Source: JAKAAZ01 sp963817855
Lineage (GTDB): Bacteria; Acidobacteriota; Terriglobia; Terriglobales; Acidobacteriaceae
Length of the DNA: 64,000 nt
Direction: 5' to 3'
Assembly (NCBI GenBank): GCA_963817855.1
Contig: CAWFQA010000001.1
Span: forward strand, 1,302,001-1,366,000
Within the stretch, counting starts at the first letter, position 1. Every line of letters begins with the position of its first letter. Below, in pieces: positions 43,235-52,989 of this stretch. The position numbers and the translations under genes were made by a program. Under the pieces are notes generated by a model, which saw only the letters and a program-made list of their open reading frames with translations, was not told the origin of the DNA and did not search any database.

Positions 43235-44650
43235 ATGAGACTGCAACGTTCCTTCTTGCTTTCGTTTTTTCACGCCAAGGTTATGAGTGTGGCATTTGTA
43301 TGCGCCGTATTTGTTTTGATGGCAGGTGGCTCCGCTGTCATGGCAGCTCCCATATCCGGCACGGTTACAAATCAGACCACGAAAAAGCCCTCTGCCGGCG
43401 ATAGCGTCGAGCTGATGCGCCTTGGGATGGAGGTTGCCGCCAAAACCACTACCGACGCCCAGGGACATTTCAAGCTGGATGCTACCGATGGCGCTCCAAT
43501 GCATTTGTTGCGCGTGATTCATGACAAGGCTACGTACTTTCGCCCTGTACCTGCCGGCACCTCCACCGCGAATGTGGATGTGTACGATGCCGCGGAGAAA
43601 GTCGAAGGTGTTTCGACAGAGGCCGATGTGGCGCGGATCGAAGCCAGTCCCAACGGTCTGAGCGTCATTGAGAATTTTTTTGTGAAGAACGCTTCATCCC
43701 CTCCGCGGACCCAGTTCGGGCCGCGAGCGTACCAAATCTATCTGCCGAAAAATGCGCAGGTCGTTGCCTCAGCTGCGCAGGGCCCAGGCAGCATGCCGGT
43801 ACAAACGCCGCCTACGCCTCTGGGGACACCGGGCGACTACGCCTTCGTGTATCCGCTGCGCCCCGGAGAAACAAGGTTCCAGGTCAGCTACCAGATGCCG
43901 TACACAGGCAGCTTCCAGTTCCATCCTCGTGTGGCAGCGCCGGTGGAGAATCTTGCTATTATTCTGCCGAAGAGCGTGCAGTTTACAGGCACGCCAGTCG
44001 GCGTGTTCCAGCCGATCGATGAAGACGTGAAGGTGCAGACGTATCTTGCAAGGAATGTCACGCCGCAATCGAAGCTGGCGTTTACAGTCTCGGGTACTGG
44101 ATTGCTTCCACAGGAAAATACTGCTGCGTCAGACAACGGCAGTGGCGGCCAGAACGCAGGTGCCGACCAGGGCGCAATGGGTCCAGAGGCAACGGCACAA
44201 GCTGCAGCCGCCAACAATACGCGGCCTGGCATAGGTCTCGGGGTTCCGGTCGATACGCCGGATCCGCTGCACAAATATAAATGGTGGATTCTGTCGCTGG
44301 CTGCGGTATTGCTGGCAGTGGGCGCTGCTTTTCTGATGAAGCAAAACCAGCCTGTCGCGGCTACTGCCGGTGGTCCTGCAGTTCCGCTTACAAATATTCC
44401 ATCGCCGACGAAGCCTACGGAGGGCTTTAAACCTCCACTTGCCGCAGCTGCGGTTCGCGCGAGCAGTGTGGAGTCTCATCGTTCAAGACTGATGGAGGCG
44501 CTGAAAGAAGAACTGTTTGCGCTCGAGACCGAGCGATTGGAAGCTCGCATCGCTCCTGACGAATACGAAAAACAAAAAGGCGCTTTGGAGATCGTGCTCG
44601 TTCGCGCTCTGCAGTCGGGAAAAGCGAAAAATCCCGCAGAGTCGCTATAG
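43235..44650 (+). CDS. Secreted, C-terminally membrane-anchored protein with a carboxypeptidase-regulatory-like domain
   Basis: 471 aa from the ATG at 43235 (a TTG at 43214 is also open). A signal peptide (VMSVAFVCAVFVLMAGGSAVMAAP) precedes a beta-sandwich (ISGTVTNQTTKKPSAGDSVELM, then TTTDAQGHFKLDATDGA). A beta-rich middle and a Gln/Ala/Gly-rich linker (about 300-340) lead to one membrane helix (WWILSLAAVLLAVGAAFLM, about 349-369) and a cytoplasmic helical tail ETERLEARIAPDEYEKQKGALEIVLVRAL. This tail resembles the charged helix of the preceding CcmI-like protein. As last gene of the ccm run it probably assists cytochrome c maturation, but no direct family is known to me. Confidence 0.65.
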   Translation: MRLQRSFLLSFFHAKVMSVAFVCAVFVLMAGGSAVMAAPISGTVTNQTTKKPSAGDSVELMRLGMEVAAKTTTDAQGHFKLDATDGAPMHLLRVIHDKATYFRPVPAGTSTANVDVYDAAEKVEGVSTEADVARIEASPNGLSVIENFFVKNASSPPRTQFGPRAYQIYLPKNAQVVASAAQGPGSMPVQTPPTPLGTPGDYAFVYPLRPGETRFQVSYQMPYTGSFQFHPRVAAPVENLAIILPKSVQFTGTPVGVFQPIDEDVKVQTYLARNVTPQSKLAFTVSGTGLLPQENTAASDNGSGGQNAGADQGAMGPEATAQAAAANNTRPGIGLGVPVDTPDPLHKYKWWILSLAAVLLAVGAAFLMKQNQPVAATAGGPAVPLTNIPSPTKPTEGFKPPLAAAAVRASSVESHRSRLMEALKEELFALETERLEARIAPDEYEKQKGALEIVLVRALQSGKAKNPAESL

Positions 44651-44676
44651 CTATTGGTTGACGATACTCGTGGCGC

Positions 44677-47600
44677 CTATGCGCTGGGACTACTGTCGAC
44701 CAGCGTGGGGTGGAAATTGACGGTGCCCGCGCGAGGCTTTTCTTGTGTTGGCACGATCTGAACCGGTTTCTCGTGAAGCAGCAACTCCGTTGCCCGCACC
44801 CGAGGATCGGCGTGGAACCATCGTTGAAAGGCTTTATCCTCCAGCAGATTTGTAATTGCCAGTAGCGACATACCCTGGTGATGTGCCATCCAGGAACGCA
44901 CCAACGTGTATCGCGATCCTTTCTCATGCTGGGTGCTAACTGAATAGTCTGCCGACTCGTAAAAGCCGAACTCACCCAGCCAGCCGAGTTTTTCCATCCG
45001 GTGCAAGTTGGCCAGAGCGTGCGCTGGGTCGGCTTCCAGCGCCAACACGGTGGCATAGGGCGCAATGACCAATGAGCCTTCCGGCGGTGGATTGATCGCA
45101 AGTGTGGGCACACCGAACGCGTGATATTGATAGTTTCCCTCTGGATCGCGCTGGCTGTGGCTGGCTTCTGAAATTCCCCAGGGCATTCGCTGTCGTGCAA
45201 CATATTCGCGCTGGGCACGAACGGCTCCGGGCAGCGATTGTGCGAGTAAAGTATCGGGAGAAGTCTGCATCCAAAGTGTCGGCATCATGTACTCAAACAT
45301 GGTGCCCGACCACGATAGCAGCACTGGATTGCCGTCAATCATCGTGGTCTTGCGGCCCACTCTGAACCAGCTATCCTGCAATGCATCGCCCTTTGCGATG
45401 GCGAGGAACATCGCGGTACGGGCCTCGGATGCCAGCAGGTCATAGCAGGAATCCAGTCGTCGTTCGTGTTCGATGTCATAGCCAATCGTCAGCAGGCGAC
45501 GATAGGGATCCACTAATTCCTGATAATCGGTGGCCTGGAACATACGATCACTGATGGCCGCAATGGATATCAGGTCGTCGATGAGCTTGGTCAGCCGCAT
45601 TTCACTCTCTGCCAGAGCTGCGCACAACTCGTCGGCAAGGACTCTGTTTGGGCTGGCTTCGTTCTGCACTTTTTGTGTCAACGCGGCGCGTATGTCGCGG
45701 CAAGTCCGCAACGCATTATCCGGTGTGTAGAAATCGAGCGGATGACTCTCAAACTTCTCCAGCGATTGCAGTAGCTGAGAAAATTGTGACTGCAGCCACG
45801 GCAGATAATCTGCAATGAATTTCTTGATCGCTTGAAGGTAGGCAGTCGAGGCGCCGCTCTGCTCCGCAGCTGAGGGCAATTCAAGCGACAGAAGCGCGCC
45901 CAACCATGCGTCGGGGGCCGCTTTCCGATCCGCGCGCAGCGCAGATTTTATTTTTGTTTCGCCAGCCGAATGCGTCTTGTTATCCATCACGACGTCGAGC
46001 AAGCCTTGCCTCAACGCCGGTACCATCGGAGTCTCCAGCAACTCAAGCGTACCCATTCGCAGACTGCAAAGGGACGCCAGGAAATTTCCGCTGTCGACAG
46101 TGGAAGCAATGTAGGGGCGGATGGACTCGAGCGTCGTCGTGGTGTACCAGTTCAGCAGATGTCCTCTCCACTTCGGAATACTGTCGAGCGTTTGCAGGTT
46201 CGTGAGCGTTTGTCTCGCATATTCCGGGAACGTCAAATATCCAAGGATGACGGCGGCCTGGCGCGCATTCAATTGCAACCCGGCGTTGGTCGGAGAGATG
46301 CGCAAGGCCTCGCGATTTCCTTCTTCCTGGACGTTGTCCGGCACCAATCCGCGATGGCCCTCCGCCGCGTATTGCGCAAAATAGCGCCAGGTTCGCCAGG
46401 CAATTTTTCGCAGGAATCGCGTATCGGCGTCGGAAAGAATCAGCTCCAATTGGGATGATCGATTCAGCCACCAGGTGATCGGCTTGGCCAGCGACCATAG
46501 AATCAGAATCGGCAAGGCCCAGGGAATTGCGGATGGCCGAATTGAGACAACAAGGATCAGCAGTACAGCACAAAGCAGCGGAACCAATCCCATCGTGATC
46601 TCAACAGGAGTGCGTTTGCCTGTTCCTGTTTCAGCTTCGGCCGCGGTTTCCCATTCCAACAGGCGTTTGCCGGTCACGAAACTTCGAACCAGAGACCGAA
46701 CGATGGCATCGATCATAAGAAGAGTTTGATGTGCCAGCAGGGCGAAATTGAGAGCAGTCGAAAACAGCAAGACCAGGGAATCTCGAACAGCTTGGCGAAC
46801 ATATCCGCGCTGCTCCGCCACACTGGCTCGAACCATTGAGAACAGAAATTGCACGACCACCGGGACGATGACGATCAGCACCGTGGCCAGCGTCCAGTAA
46901 CGAGCAGTTCCGGGAAGCCAAAGCCAACCGGCTACCAGAAGAAGAAATGTCGCGGGCTCAACGAGGCTGCGCCGTAAATTGTCGAAAATCTTCCACCGGG
47001 AAATATTGGAAGTAGGGTTGTCTACCAACTGTCCAGAATCGTTCGGAACACGCCCCCACAGCCATCGCAAAATCTGCCAGTCTCCACGTACCCAGCGATG
47101 TTTCCTCCGATTTTGCGCGCTGTAGTGAGACGGATAGTCGTCCATCACCTCGACATCCGTCAGCAGACCGACACGGGCGTAGGCGCCTTCAATCAAGTCG
47201 TGGCTCAGTAGGGAATTTTGGGGGAAGCGACGGTCCAGAACTTCATGCAGGATCTGAATCTCATACAGTCCTTTTCCGGTGAAGATGCCTTCGCCGTACA
47301 GATCCTGATACACATCGGAAATGGCGCGCGTATAAATGTCGAACCCTGTCTGGCCGGAATAGATCGCAGCCAGTCGTGAGCGCGCGACAGAATGCACAGC
47401 GATACCGACACGAGGCTGCATCAAACCATACCCCTGGGTCACGATGCGTCTCTGGGGGTCGAGAATGGCGCGGTTCAGCGGATGCGCCATCGCTCCCACC
47501 ATTCGATGCACTGTGTCGCGGGGCAGCTTGGTGTCTGAGTCGAGTGTCAGAACATATCGCATTCCATTCAGAACGGCGGGATTGCCGGCTTTGTACGGGA

Positions 47601-49122
47601 AGCAGTCCATGCCGCCCATGACGAAGCGGTTCAGGTCCAGCAATTTCCCTCGCTTGCGCTCCCAGCCCATCCAAACGTTCTGTCTAGGGTTGAAGACCCG
47701 ATGGCGATGCAGCATAAGGAAACTGCCGCTGGCTGTGCCTGCGTACCGTCGATTCAGATCGTCAATCAACTGACCGGCCAGCGTCACCAGCGGATCGGTA
47801 TCGCGCTCCAGCGGTTTCTCCACTGAATCTGGCAGGTCCGTCAACAGTGCGTAATGAACGTTTGGATCTTGATTTGCAAGGCTTCTGACTTCCAATTCGT
47901 CCACAAGACCGCGCACTTGTCGTTCGTTCAACAATAACGTGGGAACCGCGACCAGAGTTTTGCAATCGTCGGGAATGCCTTCAGAGAAGTCTAGCTTTGG
48001 GAGTGCCTTCGGCTTCAAGATTGCGCTGATGGTGTGATTCATCAGTTCAACTGCGCCCTGAGATACGGGCAGCAGTAGAAAAAGAAACGCGAAGGCCAAA
48101 CTTCCCAGCGGATTGTATAGAGGCACCAGCGGAAGAATGATCGCAGCCATGACCAGCAGGGCGATAGTCTGGATTCCTCCGATATAGAAATCATCCGGGT
48201 AGGTTCGCAGGATGGTTCGAACGCGATCCAGAATCCGAGGATGAAAGTTGGATCGCTTGCGCAATTCGTTCAGACCGTCATCGACCAGGTAATAGCCAAT
48301 GTGAGAACAGCGTTTTGTAATGCGGTCGTTTACGTTGGGCCGCTGCGAAGAGTCGCGTGCCAGCGTCAGGGCCATCCTGGCGACCTCAACTTCATTCAAG
48401 GGAGATCGTGCCGCTACCTTCGCGACGGCGAGACGGTACATGTCTCGGCTCTCAAAATCCATTTGCGAATATGTGTTCGCAGGATCCTGACGCAAAACTT
48501 CCTCGAAGGGAACCAGGGGCTCCAAAATATTTGCCCACACGGGAAGGCTGACTTCATGCAGGCATAGCAGCGAAGCGTTGAGAGCTGCGTCGCTGGCCGG
48601 CAGGTTGCTGAATGCCCCGGGAGCCTGCGCCAGTATCTCTTCCAGCAGCGCAAGTTTCAACGCGACAGGGAAGGTCCACAGTTCGCGAAGGCTGAGTGGC
48701 TCTTCCGCCTGAAATCCTTTCAGAAAACTGGCAAGGCCGGACAAACTCCAACGGAACTTCGCAGCATTCAGAAAAGCGTCGGCAACACCTTGAATTCTTG
48801 GCGTCTCGACCCCGGTCACGCTACGGGCAAACGGCAATTTCCCAAGGATGGGCAGCGCAGTTTGAATCTCGATCGCGGAGGATCGCAGCAGGCGCGTGGC
48901 GCCTTCCAATCGCTGAATTCCGAGCGTTTTCTCATGTGTCGGCTGTTTCGCGCGGACTTGCTCGTCGGTATAACGCGCCAGCGCAAATGCCGATGCGACT
49001 GCCAGAAGGGTCTGTTCCTTAAATTGTTTTCCGCTCGAGTGCTGCACCAGAATCACCTGACGGCTCGCAAATGCGCGGCCTTCGGTGCTCAAATCCTGAC
49101 GGAGAATGATAGGAGAATTCAT
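44677..49122 (-). CDS. NdvB/ChvB-like glucan synthase: GT84 plus glycoamylase domain, no GH94
   Basis: 1481 aa. A helical N-terminal region precedes membrane helices (about 310-350). The GT84 catalytic part has TLVAVPTLLLNERQV, a DSD-type motif in VLTLDSDTKLPRD (about 527) and QxxRW-like RRKHRWVRGDWQI (about 677). More helices follow (about 715-890), then a helical scaffold and a C-terminal glycoamylase domain (PF10091-like, about 1270-1460; SWSGTMFEYMMPTLWM, FGVPTLAINPP, HQGMSLLAITN). Cyclic beta-1,2-glucan synthases have this order plus a GH94 phosphorylase, which is absent here: the stop comes right after the glycoamylase part. The ATG overlaps the stop of the ABC exporter (ATGA), as expected of an NdvA/NdvB pair. 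Confidence 0.83.
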   Translation of the reverse strand: MNSPIILRQDLSTEGRAFASRQVILVQHSSGKQFKEQTLLAVASAFALARYTDEQVRAKQPTHEKTLGIQRLEGATRLLRSSAIEIQTALPILGKLPFARSVTGVETPRIQGVADAFLNAAKFRWSLSGLASFLKGFQAEEPLSLRELWTFPVALKLALLEEILAQAPGAFSNLPASDAALNASLLCLHEVSLPVWANILEPLVPFEEVLRQDPANTYSQMDFESRDMYRLAVAKVAARSPLNEVEVARMALTLARDSSQRPNVNDRITKRCSHIGYYLVDDGLNELRKRSNFHPRILDRVRTILRTYPDDFYIGGIQTIALLVMAAIILPLVPLYNPLGSLAFAFLFLLLPVSQGAVELMNHTISAILKPKALPKLDFSEGIPDDCKTLVAVPTLLLNERQVRGLVDELEVRSLANQDPNVHYALLTDLPDSVEKPLERDTDPLVTLAGQLIDDLNRRYAGTASGSFLMLHRHRVFNPRQNVWMGWERKRGKLLDLNRFVMGGMDCFPYKAGNPAVLNGMRYVLTLDSDTKLPRDTVHRMVGAMAHPLNRAILDPQRRIVTQGYGLMQPRVGIAVHSVARSRLAAIYSGQTGFDIYTRAISDVYQDLYGEGIFTGKGLYEIQILHEVLDRRFPQNSLLSHDLIEGAYARVGLLTDVEVMDDYPSHYSAQNRRKHRWVRGDWQILRWLWGRVPNDSGQLVDNPTSNISRWKIFDNLRRSLVEPATFLLLVAGWLWLPGTARYWTLATVLIVIVPVVVQFLFSMVRASVAEQRGYVRQAVRDSLVLLFSTALNFALLAHQTLLMIDAIVRSLVRSFVTGKRLLEWETAAEAETGTGKRTPVEITMGLVPLLCAVLLILVVSIRPSAIPWALPILILWSLAKPITWWLNRSSQLELILSDADTRFLRKIAWRTWRYFAQYAAEGHRGLVPDNVQEEGNREALRISPTNAGLQLNARQAAVILGYLTFPEYARQTLTNLQTLDSIPKWRGHLLNWYTTTTLESIRPYIASTVDSGNFLASLCSLRMGTLELLETPMVPALRQGLLDVVMDNKTHSAGETKIKSALRADRKAAPDAWLGALLSLELPSAAEQSGASTAYLQAIKKFIADYLPWLQSQFSQLLQSLEKFESHPLDFYTPDNALRTCRDIRAALTQKVQNEASPNRVLADELCAALAESEMRLTKLIDDLISIAAISDRMFQATDYQELVDPYRRLLTIGYDIEHERRLDSCYDLLASEARTAMFLAIAKGDALQDSWFRVGRKTTMIDGNPVLLSWSGTMFEYMMPTLWMQTSPDTLLAQSLPGAVRAQREYVARQRMPWGISEASHSQRDPEGNYQYHAFGVPTLAINPPPEGSLVIAPYATVLALEADPAHALANLHRMEKLGWLGEFGFYESADYSVSTQHEKGSRYTLVRSWMAHHQGMSLLAITNLLEDKAFQRWFHADPRVRATELLLHEKPVQIVPTQEKPRAGTVNFHPTLVDSSPSA

Positions 49123-50968
49123 CGGTAGCTCGCCGCCTGCATCTCAAACATTTCCGCGTAGAGACCGCCATGGCGAATCAGTTCCTCATGGGTCCCTTCT
49201 TCTGTCAGCACTCCGTGGGAGAGAACAACAATGCGATCTGTCATTTTCACTGTAGAAAAGCGATGAGAGATCAGCAACGCCATCTTTCCTTTGGTCAGTT
49301 CAGCAAATCGCTGAAAGACCTCTTGTTCGCTGCGCGCATCCAATGCCGCGGTGGGCTCATCCAGAATCAGCAATTGCGCATCGCGCAGATAGGCACGGGC
49401 TAGAGCCATTCTCTGCCACTCTCCGCCGGATAAATCTACTCCGCCTTCAAACCGTCGTCCAAGTTGCTGATCATAGTTTCCCGGCGAGGCGTGCGATCAC
49501 TTCGTCTGCCAGACTCATCTGCGCCGCGTTTTCGATCCGGTCGAGACGATCGCGCTCTTCGATGCGTCCTACGGCGATATTCTCTCGCGCAGTCATCTCG
49601 TAGCGCATGAAGTCCTGAAAAATCACTCCAATTTCATGACAAAGGTCTTCCATGTCGTAATCTCTCAAGTCCACGCCATCGATAAGGATCTGGCCCTCAG
49701 TAGGGTCATATAAACGTGTGATGAGTTTTACGATGGTGGTTTTGCCCTGACCATTTTCACCGATCAAGGCCACTCGTTCCTCAGGGCAAAGGTGAAAATT
49801 GAAATTCTTCAGCACCAGCCTCGTGGTGCCGGGATAGGCAAACGAAACATTCCTGAATTCGACACCGTCGACGAATTGGCCGAGGGATTTTGATGGCGTT
49901 CGGCTTTGACTTGACCGTCGGTTCCATGGCGAAAAAGCCAAGAAGATCTGTCAGGAACAAGGCCTGATCGGCAACGCCGGAAGCATTCACGAAGATCTGC
50001 TGCAGATTGGCGCTGACTTGCAGGATGGCATTGATCAAGACGGCCAAATCCGCGATGGTGAATTTGCCGCGGAATGTGCCCCACAAGGCCAGCGCATAGG
50101 CGCTGTAATATCCGGCCGTGGCCAGCATGGAAAGCAACACGCCGACGATCAAGCGACGCTTGGAGAGATCGACATTCTGGTCGAAAATCGTGTCCGCCAT
50201 CCCGCGAAAGCTAGCGACCAAAAAATCCCGCAGGCCAAACAGCTTCAACTCTTTCGCAGCTTCTTTGCTGCCGCCGACGTCGCGCAGGTAGTCCATTTTG
50301 CGGCGCATGGGCGTCTGCATGAAATTCTTGGCATATCCCAGAAAGGCAAAGTGGCTCTCTCCCAGCAGCGCTGGAATTGTGCCGGCAATAAGCAGCAGCA
50401 AAAGAAAGGGAGAAAATTTTGCGATGTACACCGATAGAGCAAGGGTAGTCAGGACTTGCTGCGTCAGGGTCCCCATCATTTGGATCATGGCGATGCGGTC
50501 GGTCGCCTGCGCCTTGGCTCGCTCCAGTCGATCGTAATAATCGGGATTTTCAAAGGCGGTAATGTCGAGCTGCGACGCGTGCTCAATGACACGAATGCTG
50601 ATGTGCTGCATGTAGAGATCGCCCAGCAGGCTGTCACAAAACCCAATCGCTCGGGTCAGAATAGCGGCAAGAGAAGCCAGCCCAAACTCCAGGCCAACAA
50701 TCCACCAGAAATGAGGCGCCAGAGCGCTGTGATGCCTAAGGCTGATGACAACTTCATTGATCAGCCAGCGAGAAACGTCCAATATCGCCACTGGCAGGAG
50801 CGCCAGCGCGACCCGAAGAAGCATCGACGCAACGACCGTTTTCGGCCCGCATTCCCACACCATGCGCATCACTGGGGGAATGTTTCGCATCGCGTTGAGC
50901 CGCGATCGCCAGGTATCGCCGTACGATTTGTTGGTTGTCGTTTCTGTCACTGCTGGCCGGCGGTGCAT
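49119..50968 (-). CDS. ABC exporter with fused TMD and NBD (MsbA/NdvA-like), broken by two +1 frameshifts
   Basis: Three frames are needed. 50968 to about 49892 encodes the six-helix exporter domain (VASMLLRVALALLPVAILDVS, HISIRVIEHASQLDITAFENPDYYDRLERA). About 49887 to 49486 encodes the first half of the NBD (GQFVDGVEFRNVSFAYPG, Walker A IGENGQGKTT). About 49484 to 49119 gives the signature LSGGEWQRMALARA, Walker B LLILDEPTAALD and the H-loop ISHRFSTV. Dropping one base near 49888-49891 and one near 49485 restores KSLGQFVDG and RLPGNYDQQLG continuity. Its stop overlaps the glucan synthase ATG, so it is probably the exporter of that polymer. Divergent from the GH15 gene. Confidence 0.87.
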
Positions 50969-51124
50969 CTAAATAAGAGTCGGGAATCTCTTCAGCCTCG
51001 CCGTTAGCAACGATCAGCGGGACTGGGAACGATGAGTTGCCTGGACTCCTCCAGCTTAGATGAAGAAGTCTGCTTTTTGTTTGTCTTCTTCAAATTGAAG
51101 ACATTCCCCATAAGATTACTGAAT

Positions 51125-52939
51125 ATGGCGCAAAGACCGATTGAATCCTGTGGCGTGATTGGCGATCTGCACACAGTGGCCCTGGTAGCGGTGGACGGAA
51201 CGATTGACTGGTGTTGCATGCCCCAGTTTGATTCCCCCAGTGTATTCGCCGCTTTGCTGGATGAATCGAAGGGCGGTCACTTCAAGCTGGCGCCGGCGCA
51301 GGCCGGAACGAACCGTCAGATGTACATGCCGGAGACGAATGTTTTGCTCACCCGCTTTCTACGTCAGGAGGGGGTCGGTGAGGTGATCGACTTTATGCCT
51401 GTTCGCGAAAAGAAGGGAGAACAGAGCGAATGGGTGGTGCATGAGATTGTGCGAATCGCCAGGGCGGTGCGCGGCGAGGTTCGATTTCATCTGGAGTGCG
51501 CACCCGCCTTCAATTACGCACGCAGTCCGCATCAGACGAGTGCAATGGACGGAGGTGTTTTATTCGAAACGGCGCAAGACCGTATGGTTCTGCTCGGGCC
51601 TGGAGATTGGCAAATTAAGGATGGAGTGGCCATTCTGGAGTTCGCGCTGCCGCCAGGGGAAACTGCGGAGTTCGCATTGCGGTACATCACGAAAGACAAT
51701 GCGGAAGGACTCCATGCCCCTGTCGACGGAAACCGGTTGATGAACGAGACACTCGCTTTTTGGCGGGAGTGGCTCTCGCATTGCAAATATGAAGGCCGCT
51801 GGAGGGAAATAGTCCTGCGTTCCGCGCTGACATTGAAATTGTTGACGCATCATCCGACCGGTGCGATCGTCGCAGCGCCAACGTGCAGTCTTCCAGAGGA
51901 AATCGGCGGCGTTCGCAATTGGGACTATCGATACACCTGGGTACGCGATGCTGCGTTCACCGTGTTCTCACTCGGGCGACTTGGTTTTCCCGACGAGGCA
52001 ACTGCCTTTATCGAGTGGCTCGCCAAGCGAATCGATGAAGGAACCGGAGCGCAGGGTCCGTTAAACACGATGTACAGCATTGATGGCATCAGCGATTTGC
52101 CGGAAACCACACTCGACAATTTGGCCGGATATCGCGATTCGCGTCCGGTTCGAGTCGGCAACGCTGCCTCCAGCCAGCTGCAATTGGATATCTATGGGGA
52201 GATGATGGACGCGATTTACCTGTACGACAAACACGTCTCCCCCATCTCCTACGATCTGTGGATGCGAATTCACGGAGTACTGATCTGGGTCGCGGAGAAT
52301 TGGAGCCAGCCTGACGACGGTCTGTGGGAGGTGCGCAGCGAACGGCAGCAGTTTGTGTACTCCAAATTGCAGTGCTGGGTTGCGCTGGATCGCGGTATTC
52401 GTCTTGCCAGTCAGCGCAGTCTTCCATTCGACCGCGGCAAGCTGGAGAGGGAACGGGATCGCATCTTCGCCTGCATTATGGAAAATGGTTGGGACGAGCA
52501 GCAGCAGTCTTTCACGCAATCTTTCGAATCGAAATCGCTAGACGCCAGCAATCTGATGATGCCCATTGTGAAGTTTATTGCGCCCAAGGATCCACGCATG
52601 CTCAGCACCATCGATCGCACCATGGAAAAGCTAGTCTCCGACAGCCTGGTCCATCGCTACGAACTGGATGGAAAACTTGCAACCAAAGATGGGTTGACTG
52701 GACATGAAGGCACATTCAGCATGTGTACGTTCTGGCTGGTGGATGCATTGGCACGTGCGGAGCGCCTTGACGAAGCCAGGTTCATCTTCGAAAAGATGTT
52801 GAGCTATGCGAATCATCTTGGACTTTATTCCGAAGAGATCAGTGCGACCGGCAGCGCGCTTGGCAACTTTCCGCAAGCTTTCACGCATCTTGGACTCATA
52901 AGCGCTGCCCTACATTTAGACGAAAAGTTGCGGAGGTAG
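51125..52939 (+). CDS. Glycoside hydrolase family 15 protein (glucoamylase/trehalase-like)
   Basis: 604 aa from the ATG at 51125; the frame is open 93 bases further up but homology starts at MAQRPIESCGVIGDLHTVALV. It has the GH15 layout: N-terminal beta-sandwich (about 1-240, GTIDWCCMPQFDSPSVFAALLD) and an (alpha/alpha)6 barrel with SLPEEIGGVRNWDYRYTWVRDAAF, general acid Glu in DDGLWEVR and catalytic base Glu in GHEGTFSMCTFW. The cytosolic bacterial members hydrolyse alpha-glucans or trehalose. It is first in a run GH15-treZ-treY, so it probably feeds or degrades the same maltooligosaccharide pool. Confidence 0.92.
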   Translation: MAQRPIESCGVIGDLHTVALVAVDGTIDWCCMPQFDSPSVFAALLDESKGGHFKLAPAQAGTNRQMYMPETNVLLTRFLRQEGVGEVIDFMPVREKKGEQSEWVVHEIVRIARAVRGEVRFHLECAPAFNYARSPHQTSAMDGGVLFETAQDRMVLLGPGDWQIKDGVAILEFALPPGETAEFALRYITKDNAEGLHAPVDGNRLMNETLAFWREWLSHCKYEGRWREIVLRSALTLKLLTHHPTGAIVAAPTCSLPEEIGGVRNWDYRYTWVRDAAFTVFSLGRLGFPDEATAFIEWLAKRIDEGTGAQGPLNTMYSIDGISDLPETTLDNLAGYRDSRPVRVGNAASSQLQLDIYGEMMDAIYLYDKHVSPISYDLWMRIHGVLIWVAENWSQPDDGLWEVRSERQQFVYSKLQCWVALDRGIRLASQRSLPFDRGKLERERDRIFACIMENGWDEQQQSFTQSFESKSLDASNLMMPIVKFIAPKDPRMLSTIDRTMEKLVSDSLVHRYELDGKLATKDGLTGHEGTFSMCTFWLVDALARAERLDEARFIFEKMLSYANHLGLYSEEISATGSALGNFPQAFTHLGLISAALHLDEKLRR

Positions 52940-52989
52940 AGGTCATTCCCTACACATCCGAATCACGGGTCTTTGGTGCCAACACTAAG

